This document shows positions 27,066 to 35,374 of a stretch of 64,000 nucleotides of DNA, one piece after another. This DNA comes from Lysobacter terrestris. Lineage in GTDB: Bacteria > Pseudomonadota > Gammaproteobacteria > Xanthomonadales > Xanthomonadaceae. Made by a program: the position numbers and the translations under genes. Position 1 is the stretch's first letter. Each line of letters begins with the position of its first letter. Below the pieces are notes generated by a model that was given only the letters and a program-made list of their open reading frames with translations, had not been told where the DNA came from and ran no database searches. Location of the stretch: contig NZ_CP060820.1 in assembly GCF_014489475.1 (NCBI RefSeq), positions 868,001-932,000 of the forward strand, given 5' to 3'.

Positions 27066-27584
27066 TCAGGGCGTATTGGTTGCGCCTTCTTGCAGCCAAA
27101 TGGCATTCAAACCCGTCCGCGGCGAGAGCGTGCACACGGCGATCGCCGGCATCGCCGGATAGCTACCCGGCGACGCAGGCGCCGTATTGAGCGTGATCGA
27201 ATAGCTTCCTTCGGACGTGCTGCCCGGCGGAATCCAAGGGGTGTTCACGGTGCCTGACACCAAGCCTGTACCCCTCGATCCGACGTACAACGCACAGAAG
27301 ACATTCCCCGAAGCCGCACCCGAGGTGAAGCCGAGATAGGCTGTGATCGGTCGTTCTGGCGATACTGTGCCTTCAGTATCGGATACGAGCGGACAGATCA
27401 CCGACTTGGACGTCGTGGTTGACTTGTTCGTTACCCCGTAACCCGAGTAGGCCAGATCCGCCGCCGTGGTGGCGCCGTAGGCCTGGCATCCCGTGGCGCT
27501 GAACGCCTTCCAGTCGGTGGCTGCTGCGGCGCTTCCGACGTACGCCATCAACAACACGCCCACGGTCCCCAATAGCTTCTTCAT
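27066..27584 (-). CDS. Small secreted Cys-containing protein of unknown function
   Basis: A 172-residue exported protein. The signal peptide is residues 1-22 (LLGTVGVLLMAYVGSAAA). The mature part is beta-rich and Thr/Ser/Gly-rich, with four Cys in the pattern ATGCQAYG, SVICPLVSD, NVFCALYVG and AVCTLSP, suggesting two disulfides. This C-QAY...Y-GYGVTN...VICPL pattern recurs in uncharacterised Proteobacterial secreted proteins, as far as I recall. GGGAG precedes ATG 27584. Its place in the O-antigen island may be incidental; no enzyme motif is seen. Confidence 0.75.
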   Translation of the reverse strand: MKKLLGTVGVLLMAYVGSAAAATDWKAFSATGCQAYGATTAADLAYSGYGVTNKSTTTSKSVICPLVSDTEGTVSPERPITAYLGFTSGAASGNVFCALYVGSRGTGLVSGTVNTPWIPPGSTSEGSYSITLNTAPASPGSYPAMPAIAVCTLSPRTGLNAIWLQEGATNTP

Positions 27585-27665
27585 GCTTAGCTCCCTTTAA
27601 GTTGGATTCCAACGCGAATCCACCACAAAATAACGTTCTGCGCTCCGGAAACCGGTCACGCAGCA

Positions 27666-28265
27666 CTATCGTTTCGGACGGAACGCCGCTCCTTGCGTGG
27701 TCGCTGCCGCAGTGGAGAAGATCAGCAACGTCGTACCATCCGATCCATCAGTTTCGAATATCTGCGCGGTCGGCATCTGTTCGGAAATCGTTTGTAGGAT
27801 TCCCTGCGTCAGTTCGCCGGCTGCCAGGCTATCTTGTGTTCGCAACTCGATCCGGCAGATCGTGGTGCGGCAATTGACTCCGGCCTGATCGACGGCGGGC
27901 AGATGGGCCGCCTGCAGGTTATTGGCCTGCAGGAACGACTTGATTCGGCGGGCGTTTTCCGCAGCCCAGCTTGCCGAAACCGGCTCGGAAATCACTTGGT
28001 TCTCCAATTGCGCGATTCGCGCAGCTTTCGCTGCTTCCAGACTCTCCGGATCGGGCAGCAGGTCGGGCTGGGGCCCGCGCATGCCGCTCGGCGGAGAGCT
28101 TGTGCCCGCGGCGGCGGAGGCTACCGTCGCAGGCTGGACCGGCGCTTCTTTCGCGTCGTTGTCGAGCGGCTCAACCTGCGAGGACGTCGTGGATGACAGC
28201 ATTCTGACTAAGGCTAGGCCCAGCAGCAGGAAGATCAACAGCACCGCAGCAACTGAATTTTTCAT
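27666..28265 (-). CDS. Membrane-anchored protein of unknown function (CRxxICRIE motif)
   Basis: A 199-residue protein with one N-terminal transmembrane segment (VAAVLLIFLLLGLALVRML) that predicts a periplasmic body. After an Ala/Pro/Ser-rich linker comes a helical region (LEAAKAARIAQLENQV) and a compact C-terminal domain holding VNCRTTICRIELRTQD, a paired-Cys motif that appears in several uncharacterised Xanthomonadaceae envelope proteins. ATG 28265 begins the membrane segment; the ribosome site is weak. No function can be assigned. It is transcribed in the same direction as the neighbouring O-antigen genes. Confidence 0.7.
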   Translation of the reverse strand: MKNSVAAVLLIFLLLGLALVRMLSSTTSSQVEPLDNDAKEAPVQPATVASAAAGTSSPPSGMRGPQPDLLPDPESLEAAKAARIAQLENQVISEPVSASWAAENARRIKSFLQANNLQAAHLPAVDQAGVNCRTTICRIELRTQDSLAAGELTQGILQTISEQMPTAQIFETDGSDGTTLLIFSTAAATTQGAAFRPKR

Positions 28266-28373
28266 GGATAACGTCCCAGAGCGTCGAATGGACGAACGAT
28301 CTTCCGGCCCGAAGGCGGCCACGGATAACGAGACGCCATGCCCCTTGCCTCTTAGCCGCAAGGGATACGCAGG

Positions 28374-29096
28374 CTAGCCTTTTACTATCTGGTCCAACAT
28401 CGTAAGCGTGTGTGTATAGAACGCTTCGGTGTAATGGTAGGGGGCGACGCCCCATTTGTGCCTGGGATCGGCCAACACGATCTCGCGTGGGTAATCGATC
28501 CGCTTCAGTGACCAGTGCTTGTCGACGGCGTCATACAACCGCTGCAGCACTGCGTTGTTGCGCTGGATCCAGCCGCGACTTGAAGCGTCCGATCCATCGG
28601 GGAAACGCTCGGCCCAGTAGGCGCGGTTGAGGACGACCTTCGCTGGATCGACTTCGGACAGCAGCCGACCCAGTCCCGCGAGCCACAACGACAGGAAGGA
28701 ATCACTGTCCGGCGCCAGGGCGACACGCCCTTCGATTTCGAAGCCGGATTTTTCCAGCTCGCCAGACAGGCTGAACAACGAGCGGCCTGACAGCAGGAGG
28801 TTGAAGCGCTCATCGACGAAGTCGATCAGCAGGATGTCGTGCGGCGTGGCCTTGATCAGCGAAATCGTCGTCTTGTCCAGGTCATTGAGTAGCATTCGCC
28901 GCTGGAACGGACTGGCAATTCCCGCCACCTTGTGCCGCACTTCGTCGTCTTCGACCTTTGGCATCCCGACGCTTGCCATCGAAGTACGTGCCAGATAGTT
29001 CACAAGCTCGAACCGGCCAAGCTCTTGCTCCAGGGCATCCCTGGATACGCAGCTACCCAGGATGAAGATGCGGGTGGACTGGGGAATAGTCATCAT
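28374..29096 (-). CDS. DUF6270-type protein (GSCVSRD motif)
   Basis: A 240-residue protein with the N-terminal signature IFILGSCVSRDALE, characteristic of the DUF6270 family often found in polysaccharide clusters. Further conserved-looking parts are DILLIDFVDERFNLLL, VVLNRAYWAERF and the end GVAPYHYTEAFYTHTL. The GS-C near the N-terminus and a late His are reminiscent of SGNH-like esterases, but this is not established. AAGGA lies directly before the tandem ATGATG (29096/29093), so the second ATG may be the real start. It probably acts on the O-antigen. Confidence 0.75.
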   Translation of the reverse strand: MMTIPQSTRIFILGSCVSRDALEQELGRFELVNYLARTSMASVGMPKVEDDEVRHKVAGIASPFQRRMLLNDLDKTTISLIKATPHDILLIDFVDERFNLLLSGRSLFSLSGELEKSGFEIEGRVALAPDSDSFLSLWLAGLGRLLSEVDPAKVVLNRAYWAERFPDGSDASSRGWIQRNNAVLQRLYDAVDKHWSLKRIDYPREIVLADPRHKWGVAPYHYTEAFYTHTLTMLDQIVKG

Positions 29097-29290
29097 TCCT
29101 TCAAGGGGCAGGCGGCTCGCTATTGCAACGCTACAGGAGCGAGCAATGTGAGACGCAGCTCCCGCATCCCGGAGACACCGGCGGGCGCCGACGGAGCGGT
29201 CTGGTGGCGATAGTACATGGCAGGGCGCCCCATTTCGTCCGGACAGGACGCCAGGCCGCGCAAGGCGGATCCCCTCAGAGGGACAGCGGA

Positions 29291-30010
29291 TTACGCGCCT
29301 TGTGCGTCCATCCCTTCCGGCCTGCGGACCCAGAAACAGAACTGGCCGCAGAACGAAAGCTTGCGCAGTGCTGCCTGCTGCACGCTCTGGTTGTTCCCCC
29401 GCGCCCACTCATCGATTTGCTGGTTGAGCGGCGACTCTTCCCCGAACCAACGATTCATCGTTGCATCGTTGTTGCGATAAGCGCGGGTGATCAGGGCAAT
29501 CGCGTCAATACCAGGCCTCAGCTCGACGAGCTGCAGGCCAGACGCCTCAACCAGACGCTTGAACCCGAACGGCGTGAAGTTCCAATAGCTGAAAGAGTGA
29601 TAAGGCTCGAGGTGGGAAGTGGATCCGATGAACGACCCACCGGGCTTCAGCACGCGCAGGATATCGGACAGCAAGGGCTCAGGATGACGAACGTGTTCGA
29701 AGACTTGGCGGCTGTAGATGAGGTCGATTGACCTATCGTCGGCGGGAATGTTCACGCCGTCGTAAGTCCTGAACTCGCCATCCGCCCGGGTGCGGGCATC
29801 CACTTCCGGAGAGTGCTCGATGTCGACACCTATCCAGCGCGAGCCTGGTGCAGCTCCGCGAAACAGATCGAGAGAAACACCCGTTCCACAACCAAGATCC
29901 AGAATGACGGCGCCTTGAGGCAAATCGCGGCCAAGCTTCTGCGCGTAGTAAGCAGCGCTCACCTGCTTGGCTGAATCCTTGGGCAGGCAATCTTTCAACT
30001 CGTCCCACAT
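29291..30010 (-). CDS. Class I SAM-dependent methyltransferase
   Basis: A 239-residue Methyltransf_11-type enzyme. Motif I is VILDLGCGTGVSLDLF, the acidic residue is in WIGVDIEHS, then SIDLIYSRQVFEHVRHPEPL and LRVLKPGGSFIGSTSHLEP. ATG 30010 was chosen because a perfect GGAGGT lies 7 bases upstream; an in-frame ATG at 30025 lacks such a site. The start lies 33 bases before the end-point of the acyltransferase gene upstream. Within the island it most likely methylates an O-antigen sugar; the acceptor cannot be inferred. Confidence 0.85.
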   Translation of the reverse strand: MWDELKDCLPKDSAKQVSAAYYAQKLGRDLPQGAVILDLGCGTGVSLDLFRGAAPGSRWIGVDIEHSPEVDARTRADGEFRTYDGVNIPADDRSIDLIYSRQVFEHVRHPEPLLSDILRVLKPGGSFIGSTSHLEPYHSFSYWNFTPFGFKRLVEASGLQLVELRPGIDAIALITRAYRNNDATMNRWFGEESPLNQQIDEWARGNNQSVQQAALRKLSFCGQFCFWVRRPEGMDAQGA

Positions 30011-30042
30011 GCAAGTGACCTCCATCGAACGGAATGGCGCAC

Positions 30043-32505
30043 CTACCAACGAAAATAGGCGATCCCCGCAACGTTTGGTGCCTGCGGACGAAGTTGCCCC
30101 AAGGGCCCCACGTTCACGGATACATTGGGGAATCCGGGCTTAATGAAATCCATGCGCATCGCCGCACCCGAAGGACCGCTCCATACGCGGCGGAATCCCA
30201 ATGCGCTGAGATCCTTTTCCACGGATGCCAGAACCTGGTCGGCCCTGACGCCCCAGAACTCCGTCACGACACCAGCGGGCCCTTGCCGCGAACCCAGATT
30301 TGACTGTGACCGGACATGGTAGGGAAAGCTGGGCGTATACCCGCCAAGTATCGCTGGCATCGGCTTGGCCTTGAAGCCGGCTAATACAGATAGAGGCGGG
30401 GCCTCACGCGCGGCCCGCGCGATCTTTGCGGTACCGGCCATGTCGGCGTCTGTGGCGGAAAGCGCGGCCAGCCACGTCCGGGCGCCGGCTCCCGCCATGA
30501 GACTCCTGCCAATACGCCACGAACCGCTCATGCTCAGGTGCGTGGGGTTGTAATAGGCGAGCACGCCGTTCACGTACGGCGAGCAGTAGCCGTTCGCGCA
30601 GATTACCTGCCGGATCTCTAGGAAGTCTGTGGACGGATAACGCCCAGCCAGCTCCGAAAGAAAGCGATCGGTTCGTGACATGCCCGGATCTGGGATGTAA
30701 TAGCGCTGCTTGCAGTCGACACCGCCAATGCGCGCGCCGCGCAACTCGCAGTTGCGGTTGTAGTTGCCCATGTAGGGTGCCTGCCCCAGGAGAACTACGT
30801 GCAGTCCCTTCTGCGACATCGCCGCGACAGTCTGCTCGAGATCTGAGCGGAACCTTGGATAGTTGGCGTCATATATGTCCCACGCGCCCCCGATCACCAC
30901 AGTCTTGTATTTCCCGGACAGGATCGCGGACTGCATATAGGGCCGGAATTCGTCGCAGCCGGCGCGGTAGGCAGGGATTCCATAGCCCTTTGGTGCGAAC
31001 AACGGAGGGCAGGCAGAATGTGTAGCATTTCTGAATGCCACTCCGGAAGGTTCGAGCACGGCGGCCACGACACCGATGTAATGTGCCGCCTGGGAGTCTC
31101 CCCACAGAAGGATGTCAGGCTCAGTCGCGGCGCTGGTCCGCGGCTGCCCGCCGGCGAGGACGCACTCAGGGCGCCCGAGGACGCCGCCGTCAAATGTCGA
31201 CAACTGGCAGTTGTAGGGAAAATCCGACGCTGGAGCGGTTTCGCCCGAAAGGTTCGCCACGCGATCACGATACGCAGGGGATGCCTCGATCAATCGTCGC
31301 AGTCCGCTTGTCAGAACCAGCGCCAGCGCTACCGCACCAAGCAGCGCACTCGGCATCACATACAGCGCAAGCACTTGCTTCAATCTCGCGCCCTTCCAAT
31401 AACGGGCCGGCAGCTCAACGTAGCGATAGCTCAGGATGGAAAGGACGGAAATGGCAAGGACGGCGCCCAACGCTTGCAAGCCATCAACTACGCCGTAGAA
31501 GTAGCGAATGAAGGCCAGAACCGGCCAATGCCAGAGATAGAGCGAATAGGAGACCAATCCGATTAAAACCATCGGACGCGGGGTCAGCACGACAGTGACG
31601 ATGCGCGATCCCATGCTTCCGGCCATCATCAGCATTGCCGCACCAAGGCACGGATACAACGCGTTGATGCCGGGGAACTTGGATGTGTCGTTCAGCAGGT
31701 ACAACGATCCGGCCACCAATGCCATGCCGAGGATAGCGAGGACTTCGGCAAGCGCGCGCGACGAACCGGAGACTGCTGCAATCCGCTTCGCTCCCAGCGC
31801 CAACAAGGCGCCCACCATGAGCTCTCCGGCCCGCGCCGGCAGCATGTAGTAGGAGAACTTTTGCGCCGCAGTATTGGTCAGTTCGCCGCAAACGAACGAC
31901 GCAACACAGATCGCCGCGGCGATGGCGAGCGCCGCTGCACGCCTCCTGCGAAACAGCAGTGCCAGCAGCAGGAGGCTCGGCCAGATGAAGTAAAACTGCT
32001 CCTCCACGCCTAGTGACCAGGTGTGGAGCAGGGGCACTTCATCCGCGGATTCGGCGAAGTAACTGGTGTCGAGGTAACGCCAGAAATACACATTGGAAAG
32101 CGAGAAGACGCCCCACACTGCGGACTTGCCCAGCGACAGCAGGTCTTCTGGCAACAACAGGAGCGCACCTGCCAGCACGGTCGCCGCCGTCATGGCGAGG
32201 AACGCCGGGGCGATGCGCCGGATTCGCCGGAGATAGAAGTTGGCGAACGAGAAGCGTCCGCCTTCCATCTCGCCCCAGATGTTGCGGGTAATGAGGAATC
32301 CGGAGATGACGAAGAAGATGTCGACGCCGACGTAGCCGCCAGGCATCCAGAGCTTGTTGAGGTGGTAGATGACGACGCTGAGCACTGCAACGGCACGGAG
32401 GCCATCGATGTCCGGCCGGTAGGATTGCGCCTCGCGCTCCCCCGGCTTTCCTGCCGCGACTTCTACGTTCGGGGGCGCACCCGCCGCCGTTGCCACTTCA
32501 AGCAT
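30043..32505 (-). CDS. OafA-type acyltransferase with periplasmic SGNH domain
   Basis: Integral-membrane enzyme that transfers acyl (often acetyl) groups onto O-antigen sugars. The 820 residues have an acyltransferase-3 domain (about residues 30-400), starting YRPDIDGLRAVAVLSVVIYH with GYVGVDIFFVISGFLIT and ~10 membrane segments. An SGNH hydrolase-like domain (about 420-670) follows, with LLWGDSQAAHYIGV (Ser) and NPTHLSMSG (His). About 150 further C-terminal residues have no family I recognise. ATG 32505 has GGAG 8 bases before it. The layout matches the fused acyltransferase-3/SGNH O-acetyltransferases of LPS loci. Confidence 0.9.
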   Translation of the reverse strand: MLEVATAAGAPPNVEVAAGKPGEREAQSYRPDIDGLRAVAVLSVVIYHLNKLWMPGGYVGVDIFFVISGFLITRNIWGEMEGGRFSFANFYLRRIRRIAPAFLAMTAATVLAGALLLLPEDLLSLGKSAVWGVFSLSNVYFWRYLDTSYFAESADEVPLLHTWSLGVEEQFYFIWPSLLLLALLFRRRRAAALAIAAAICVASFVCGELTNTAAQKFSYYMLPARAGELMVGALLALGAKRIAAVSGSSRALAEVLAILGMALVAGSLYLLNDTSKFPGINALYPCLGAAMLMMAGSMGSRIVTVVLTPRPMVLIGLVSYSLYLWHWPVLAFIRYFYGVVDGLQALGAVLAISVLSILSYRYVELPARYWKGARLKQVLALYVMPSALLGAVALALVLTSGLRRLIEASPAYRDRVANLSGETAPASDFPYNCQLSTFDGGVLGRPECVLAGGQPRTSAATEPDILLWGDSQAAHYIGVVAAVLEPSGVAFRNATHSACPPLFAPKGYGIPAYRAGCDEFRPYMQSAILSGKYKTVVIGGAWDIYDANYPRFRSDLEQTVAAMSQKGLHVVLLGQAPYMGNYNRNCELRGARIGGVDCKQRYYIPDPGMSRTDRFLSELAGRYPSTDFLEIRQVICANGYCSPYVNGVLAYYNPTHLSMSGSWRIGRSLMAGAGARTWLAALSATDADMAGTAKIARAAREAPPLSVLAGFKAKPMPAILGGYTPSFPYHVRSQSNLGSRQGPAGVVTEFWGVRADQVLASVEKDLSALGFRRVWSGPSGAAMRMDFIKPGFPNVSVNVGPLGQLRPQAPNVAGIAYFRW

Positions 32506-32590
32506 TGTCAGCTCCGCAATAACGACCATGCCCGGCTTAGGCCGGGCACGGGCACACACTCACCACTGCGGGAAAAGCGCGGTCAGGCGC

Positions 32591-33055
32591 TCATTCCTTC
32601 CACACAAAATAGACGGTACCCAGCGAATCCGCCGCCAGCGCCAGCTGGCCGTTGGCGGGATTGGTCGTGACGGTCACGCGACGCCCCTGGTTGCCGTAGT
32701 CACCGACGAGTCCTTCACCCTGCTGGAAGGACTTGTAGCGGCGATAACCCTTGGCGGTCAGGAGCTCTTCGATCTGCTTGTCCACCGTGGCCACGTCACC
32801 CTGCTTGAATTCGATGACCAGCTTGCGCACCGGGCCTTCCGGCGATTCTTCGGTTTTCCGCGAGCGGATCTTGTAGCCGAACGGCGGCTCGAAGCCGGTC
32901 GGGAAATCAGGGTTGACCGCTGGCACCGCCGCCGGGGCTTCCGGCTGGGCAACGGCCGAGGCAACGGACTGGGTATCTGCAGGAGGCTGCTGTGCCGTCT
33001 GGTTGCATGCAACCAGCACCAGCGATGCGAGACCAAGAACGACGATACGACGCAT
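32591..33055 (-). CDS. Lipoprotein of unknown function
   Basis: A 154-residue putative lipoprotein. Signal peptide and lipobox LVLVAC with Cys17. A Pro/Ala/Gln-rich linker follows, then a compact alpha/beta domain (GYKIRSRKTEESPEGPVRKL, VDKQIEELLTAKGYRRYKSF, GRRVTVTTNPANGQLAL). ATG 33055 was taken; a GTG at 33064 is in frame nine bases upstream. It sits between the acyltransferase and the tandem glycosyltransferase gene. Whether it belongs to O-antigen export or assembly cannot be told. Confidence 0.75.
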   Translation of the reverse strand: MRRIVVLGLASLVLVACNQTAQQPPADTQSVASAVAQPEAPAAVPAVNPDFPTGFEPPFGYKIRSRKTEESPEGPVRKLVIEFKQGDVATVDKQIEELLTAKGYRRYKSFQQGEGLVGDYGNQGRRVTVTTNPANGQLALAADSLGTVYFVWKE

Positions 33056-33128
33056 GGGATCCACTTTGAATTAGGAGGAAATTGCAGCCGGGCACTATAG
33101 CAAGCCGGGTCAGGGTGTCCAAGCCTGG

Positions 33129-35372
33129 CTAGGCAGGCGTCGCGGTGAGTCGATTGGGGCTGTCGTGTACCGGCCCCGGAACGCCCGGTAGAACCGAGGC
33201 ATGGCGCCGGGTGATCTCTTCCCAGCGATGTTGTTCGGCCCTGGCAATCCTTGCCTCGGCAATCTCGACAGCCGCCGCATCGCCGTCCAGGCAGCGCTTG
33301 ATCGCCGCCACCCATGCGTCCACGCCGTGCGCGGTGATCGCCAGCGGCTCGCGCTCCTGGATCGCATCCATGGGCGTGGTTACCACCGGACGACCGGTGG
33401 CGTAGTACTCCCAGAGCTTCAGCGGATTGACGGCATGCATCGCCTCGTTGACCACGAAGGGAATCAGCAGGACGTCGTACCGGGCGACGGCCGCGGCGCC
33501 CAGTTCGCGCCCCACCCGGCCGGTGAAGACCACATTTGGCAGTCGCGTCATCGCGGCATGGACGGCTTGGTGCTCACCGAGCTTGTCGACCTCGATCTGG
33601 CCGTGCAGGACGAAGTCGACATCCGGCAATGCGATGCACACCTCGTGCATCAGGTTCCAATCGAAGAAGTCGGACAGATTCCCGAGGTAGCCGGCGACGG
33701 GACGGCCGCGCGCCTGGCCCGCCTTCGGGCGGAATCGGGCGAAGGGCTCGTAGTTGACGCCATTGCCCACCAGCGAGGCGCGGGTCGTCAGGCGACCCTT
33801 GCGGTCCATCAACGGCTGCGAGGTAAAGAACACGTGCTCGGCCTTCGGCAGTATCTCCCGCTCTGCTTCCACCATGCGGGGAATCGGCTCGCCGGTACCG
33901 AAGTCGAACGTGTAGTCGTCATAGACCTCGTAAACGAACTTCCTCCCCGACAGGCGCTGTGCCTGGTCGGGCTTGTACACCCAATGCACGACATCGGCGG
34001 CATCGCCGAAATGCTGCGCGATCAGTCCGTCGAGGACCTTCAGCGGATCGACTGCCCCCTGGTAGCCAGCCTTGCTGACACCCTGATCTATCCCTCCCGT
34101 AAACAGGCGCGCTCGGTAGATGTTCTCGGCCGCCGCCACCAACTCGCCGCCCGCGATCCGCTGCATCTCGACGTTGTCGGACCAGCCGAGCTTGACGATG
34201 GTCTCGTAGTGGTTCCCCGGTTCTATGACCAGCATGTCGAACTGGGCACCGAAATTCTTCGCTAGTGCTTCAAGCATTTCACGCCTATGGAAAGTGCGCC
34301 AGTTGTCGATCGCCCAGACGACCAGCACCCCCCTGCCCGACGCGGGTTTCGGCTGGCGAGGAACCACGGCGGACCCGGACATCAGGTCGTCCCACTGCCC
34401 CATGATGACGGCACTGTCGTAGCGGGCGCGGATGACCTCGCGCACCTGCTCGCGGTAGCGCGGACCCGCGGCACTGCGATTGCCGAAGTCGATCAGCGCT
34501 GCGGCTTCCTCGGCACTCCCGACCAGGGGGAATTCCGGATAGATCTCGCTCGCACCCTCCCACGACCACACCACCGGGATCGCCCCCGATGCGGCGCCCT
34601 CGGATACCGCCATGTGGAAGCTTTCGAAGTCGGACGGCGAGAGGATCGACCCCACCATCTGCAACCAGTGGTGCACGTCGTTGCCTTGGGGGTCAAAGAT
34701 TACCCGGTGGCGCAGGGGACCCGAATTGATCCGCGAGTACACTTGCTGGTAGTACTCCCGCTCCGCAGTCCGCGCCCACAACCAGGGGATCGAAGCCGGA
34801 CTGGCGCCCTTTACCCGCAGGCAATAGCGGTCATCGTGGCGTGCAAGCAACTCGAGCGTATCCAGCGCCAGGTCCAGGCGTTTGCGGGATGGCGCAGTGC
34901 CAATGATACCCAGCGTGTACTCGGCGCCACCGAACTTCGGCAGGCTGTATCGCGCCACATCGACGAAGTTACCGAGGACCATGCAGATGTCCCGGGGAAT
35001 GGCGAACTTCTCGACGCATTCGCGCAGGATGTGCTCGCCCACAAAAACCACCCGCTCGACGTTGGAATAATCGATATCGGCGGGATACGGGGTGCCGCGC
35101 TCCTGCAAGTGCAGACGGACGATCAGGCGCTGATGGGGCCGCTTGTGCCGCGAGTAATAGACAGCATTGGCGAGTGCCCACTCCGCAACCAGCACGTCGG
35201 CCCACTCCAGCAGCGTTTGCGAGCTGGCCTGATCGTGCGTGTCGTGTCCGGTCCAGACATCCTCGCGAAACTCGTAGCGCCCCGTCGCCTCCAGCGCCTT
35301 CTGCAGCGGATACCAGAACTTTAGGTCATGCCCGCTCACTCCGACGCGGATCTTCCTGGACGTACTTGCCAT
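33129..35372 (-). CDS. Tandem GT-B (GT4-like) glycosyltransferase
   Basis: A 747-residue protein with two glycosyltransferase-B parts. The first (about 1-330) opens with IRVGVSGHDLKFWYPL and includes GIIGTAPSRKRLDLALDTLE and SPSDFESFHMAVSEGAASGA, the GT4-type nucleotide-sugar site. The second (about 345-715) includes VVHWVYKPD, YEVYDDYTFDFGTG, the repeat GYLGNLSDFFDWNLMHE, TGRVGRELGAAAVARYDVLL and the terminal NPLKLWEYYATGRPVVTTPM, a GT4 nucleotide-sugar motif. Two active sites in one chain suggest sequential addition of two sugars, or a polymerase such as the mannan WbdA type. Sugars and linkages cannot be predicted. It ends three bases before the next gene's stop region. Confidence 0.85.
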   Translation of the reverse strand: MASTSRKIRVGVSGHDLKFWYPLQKALEATGRYEFREDVWTGHDTHDQASSQTLLEWADVLVAEWALANAVYYSRHKRPHQRLIVRLHLQERGTPYPADIDYSNVERVVFVGEHILRECVEKFAIPRDICMVLGNFVDVARYSLPKFGGAEYTLGIIGTAPSRKRLDLALDTLELLARHDDRYCLRVKGASPASIPWLWARTAEREYYQQVYSRINSGPLRHRVIFDPQGNDVHHWLQMVGSILSPSDFESFHMAVSEGAASGAIPVVWSWEGASEIYPEFPLVGSAEEAAALIDFGNRSAAGPRYREQVREVIRARYDSAVIMGQWDDLMSGSAVVPRQPKPASGRGVLVVWAIDNWRTFHRREMLEALAKNFGAQFDMLVIEPGNHYETIVKLGWSDNVEMQRIAGGELVAAAENIYRARLFTGGIDQGVSKAGYQGAVDPLKVLDGLIAQHFGDAADVVHWVYKPDQAQRLSGRKFVYEVYDDYTFDFGTGEPIPRMVEAEREILPKAEHVFFTSQPLMDRKGRLTTRASLVGNGVNYEPFARFRPKAGQARGRPVAGYLGNLSDFFDWNLMHEVCIALPDVDFVLHGQIEVDKLGEHQAVHAAMTRLPNVVFTGRVGRELGAAAVARYDVLLIPFVVNEAMHAVNPLKLWEYYATGRPVVTTPMDAIQEREPLAITAHGVDAWVAAIKRCLDGDAAAVEIAEARIARAEQHRWEEITRRHASVLPGVPGPVHDSPNRLTATPA

Positions 35373-35374
35373 TT

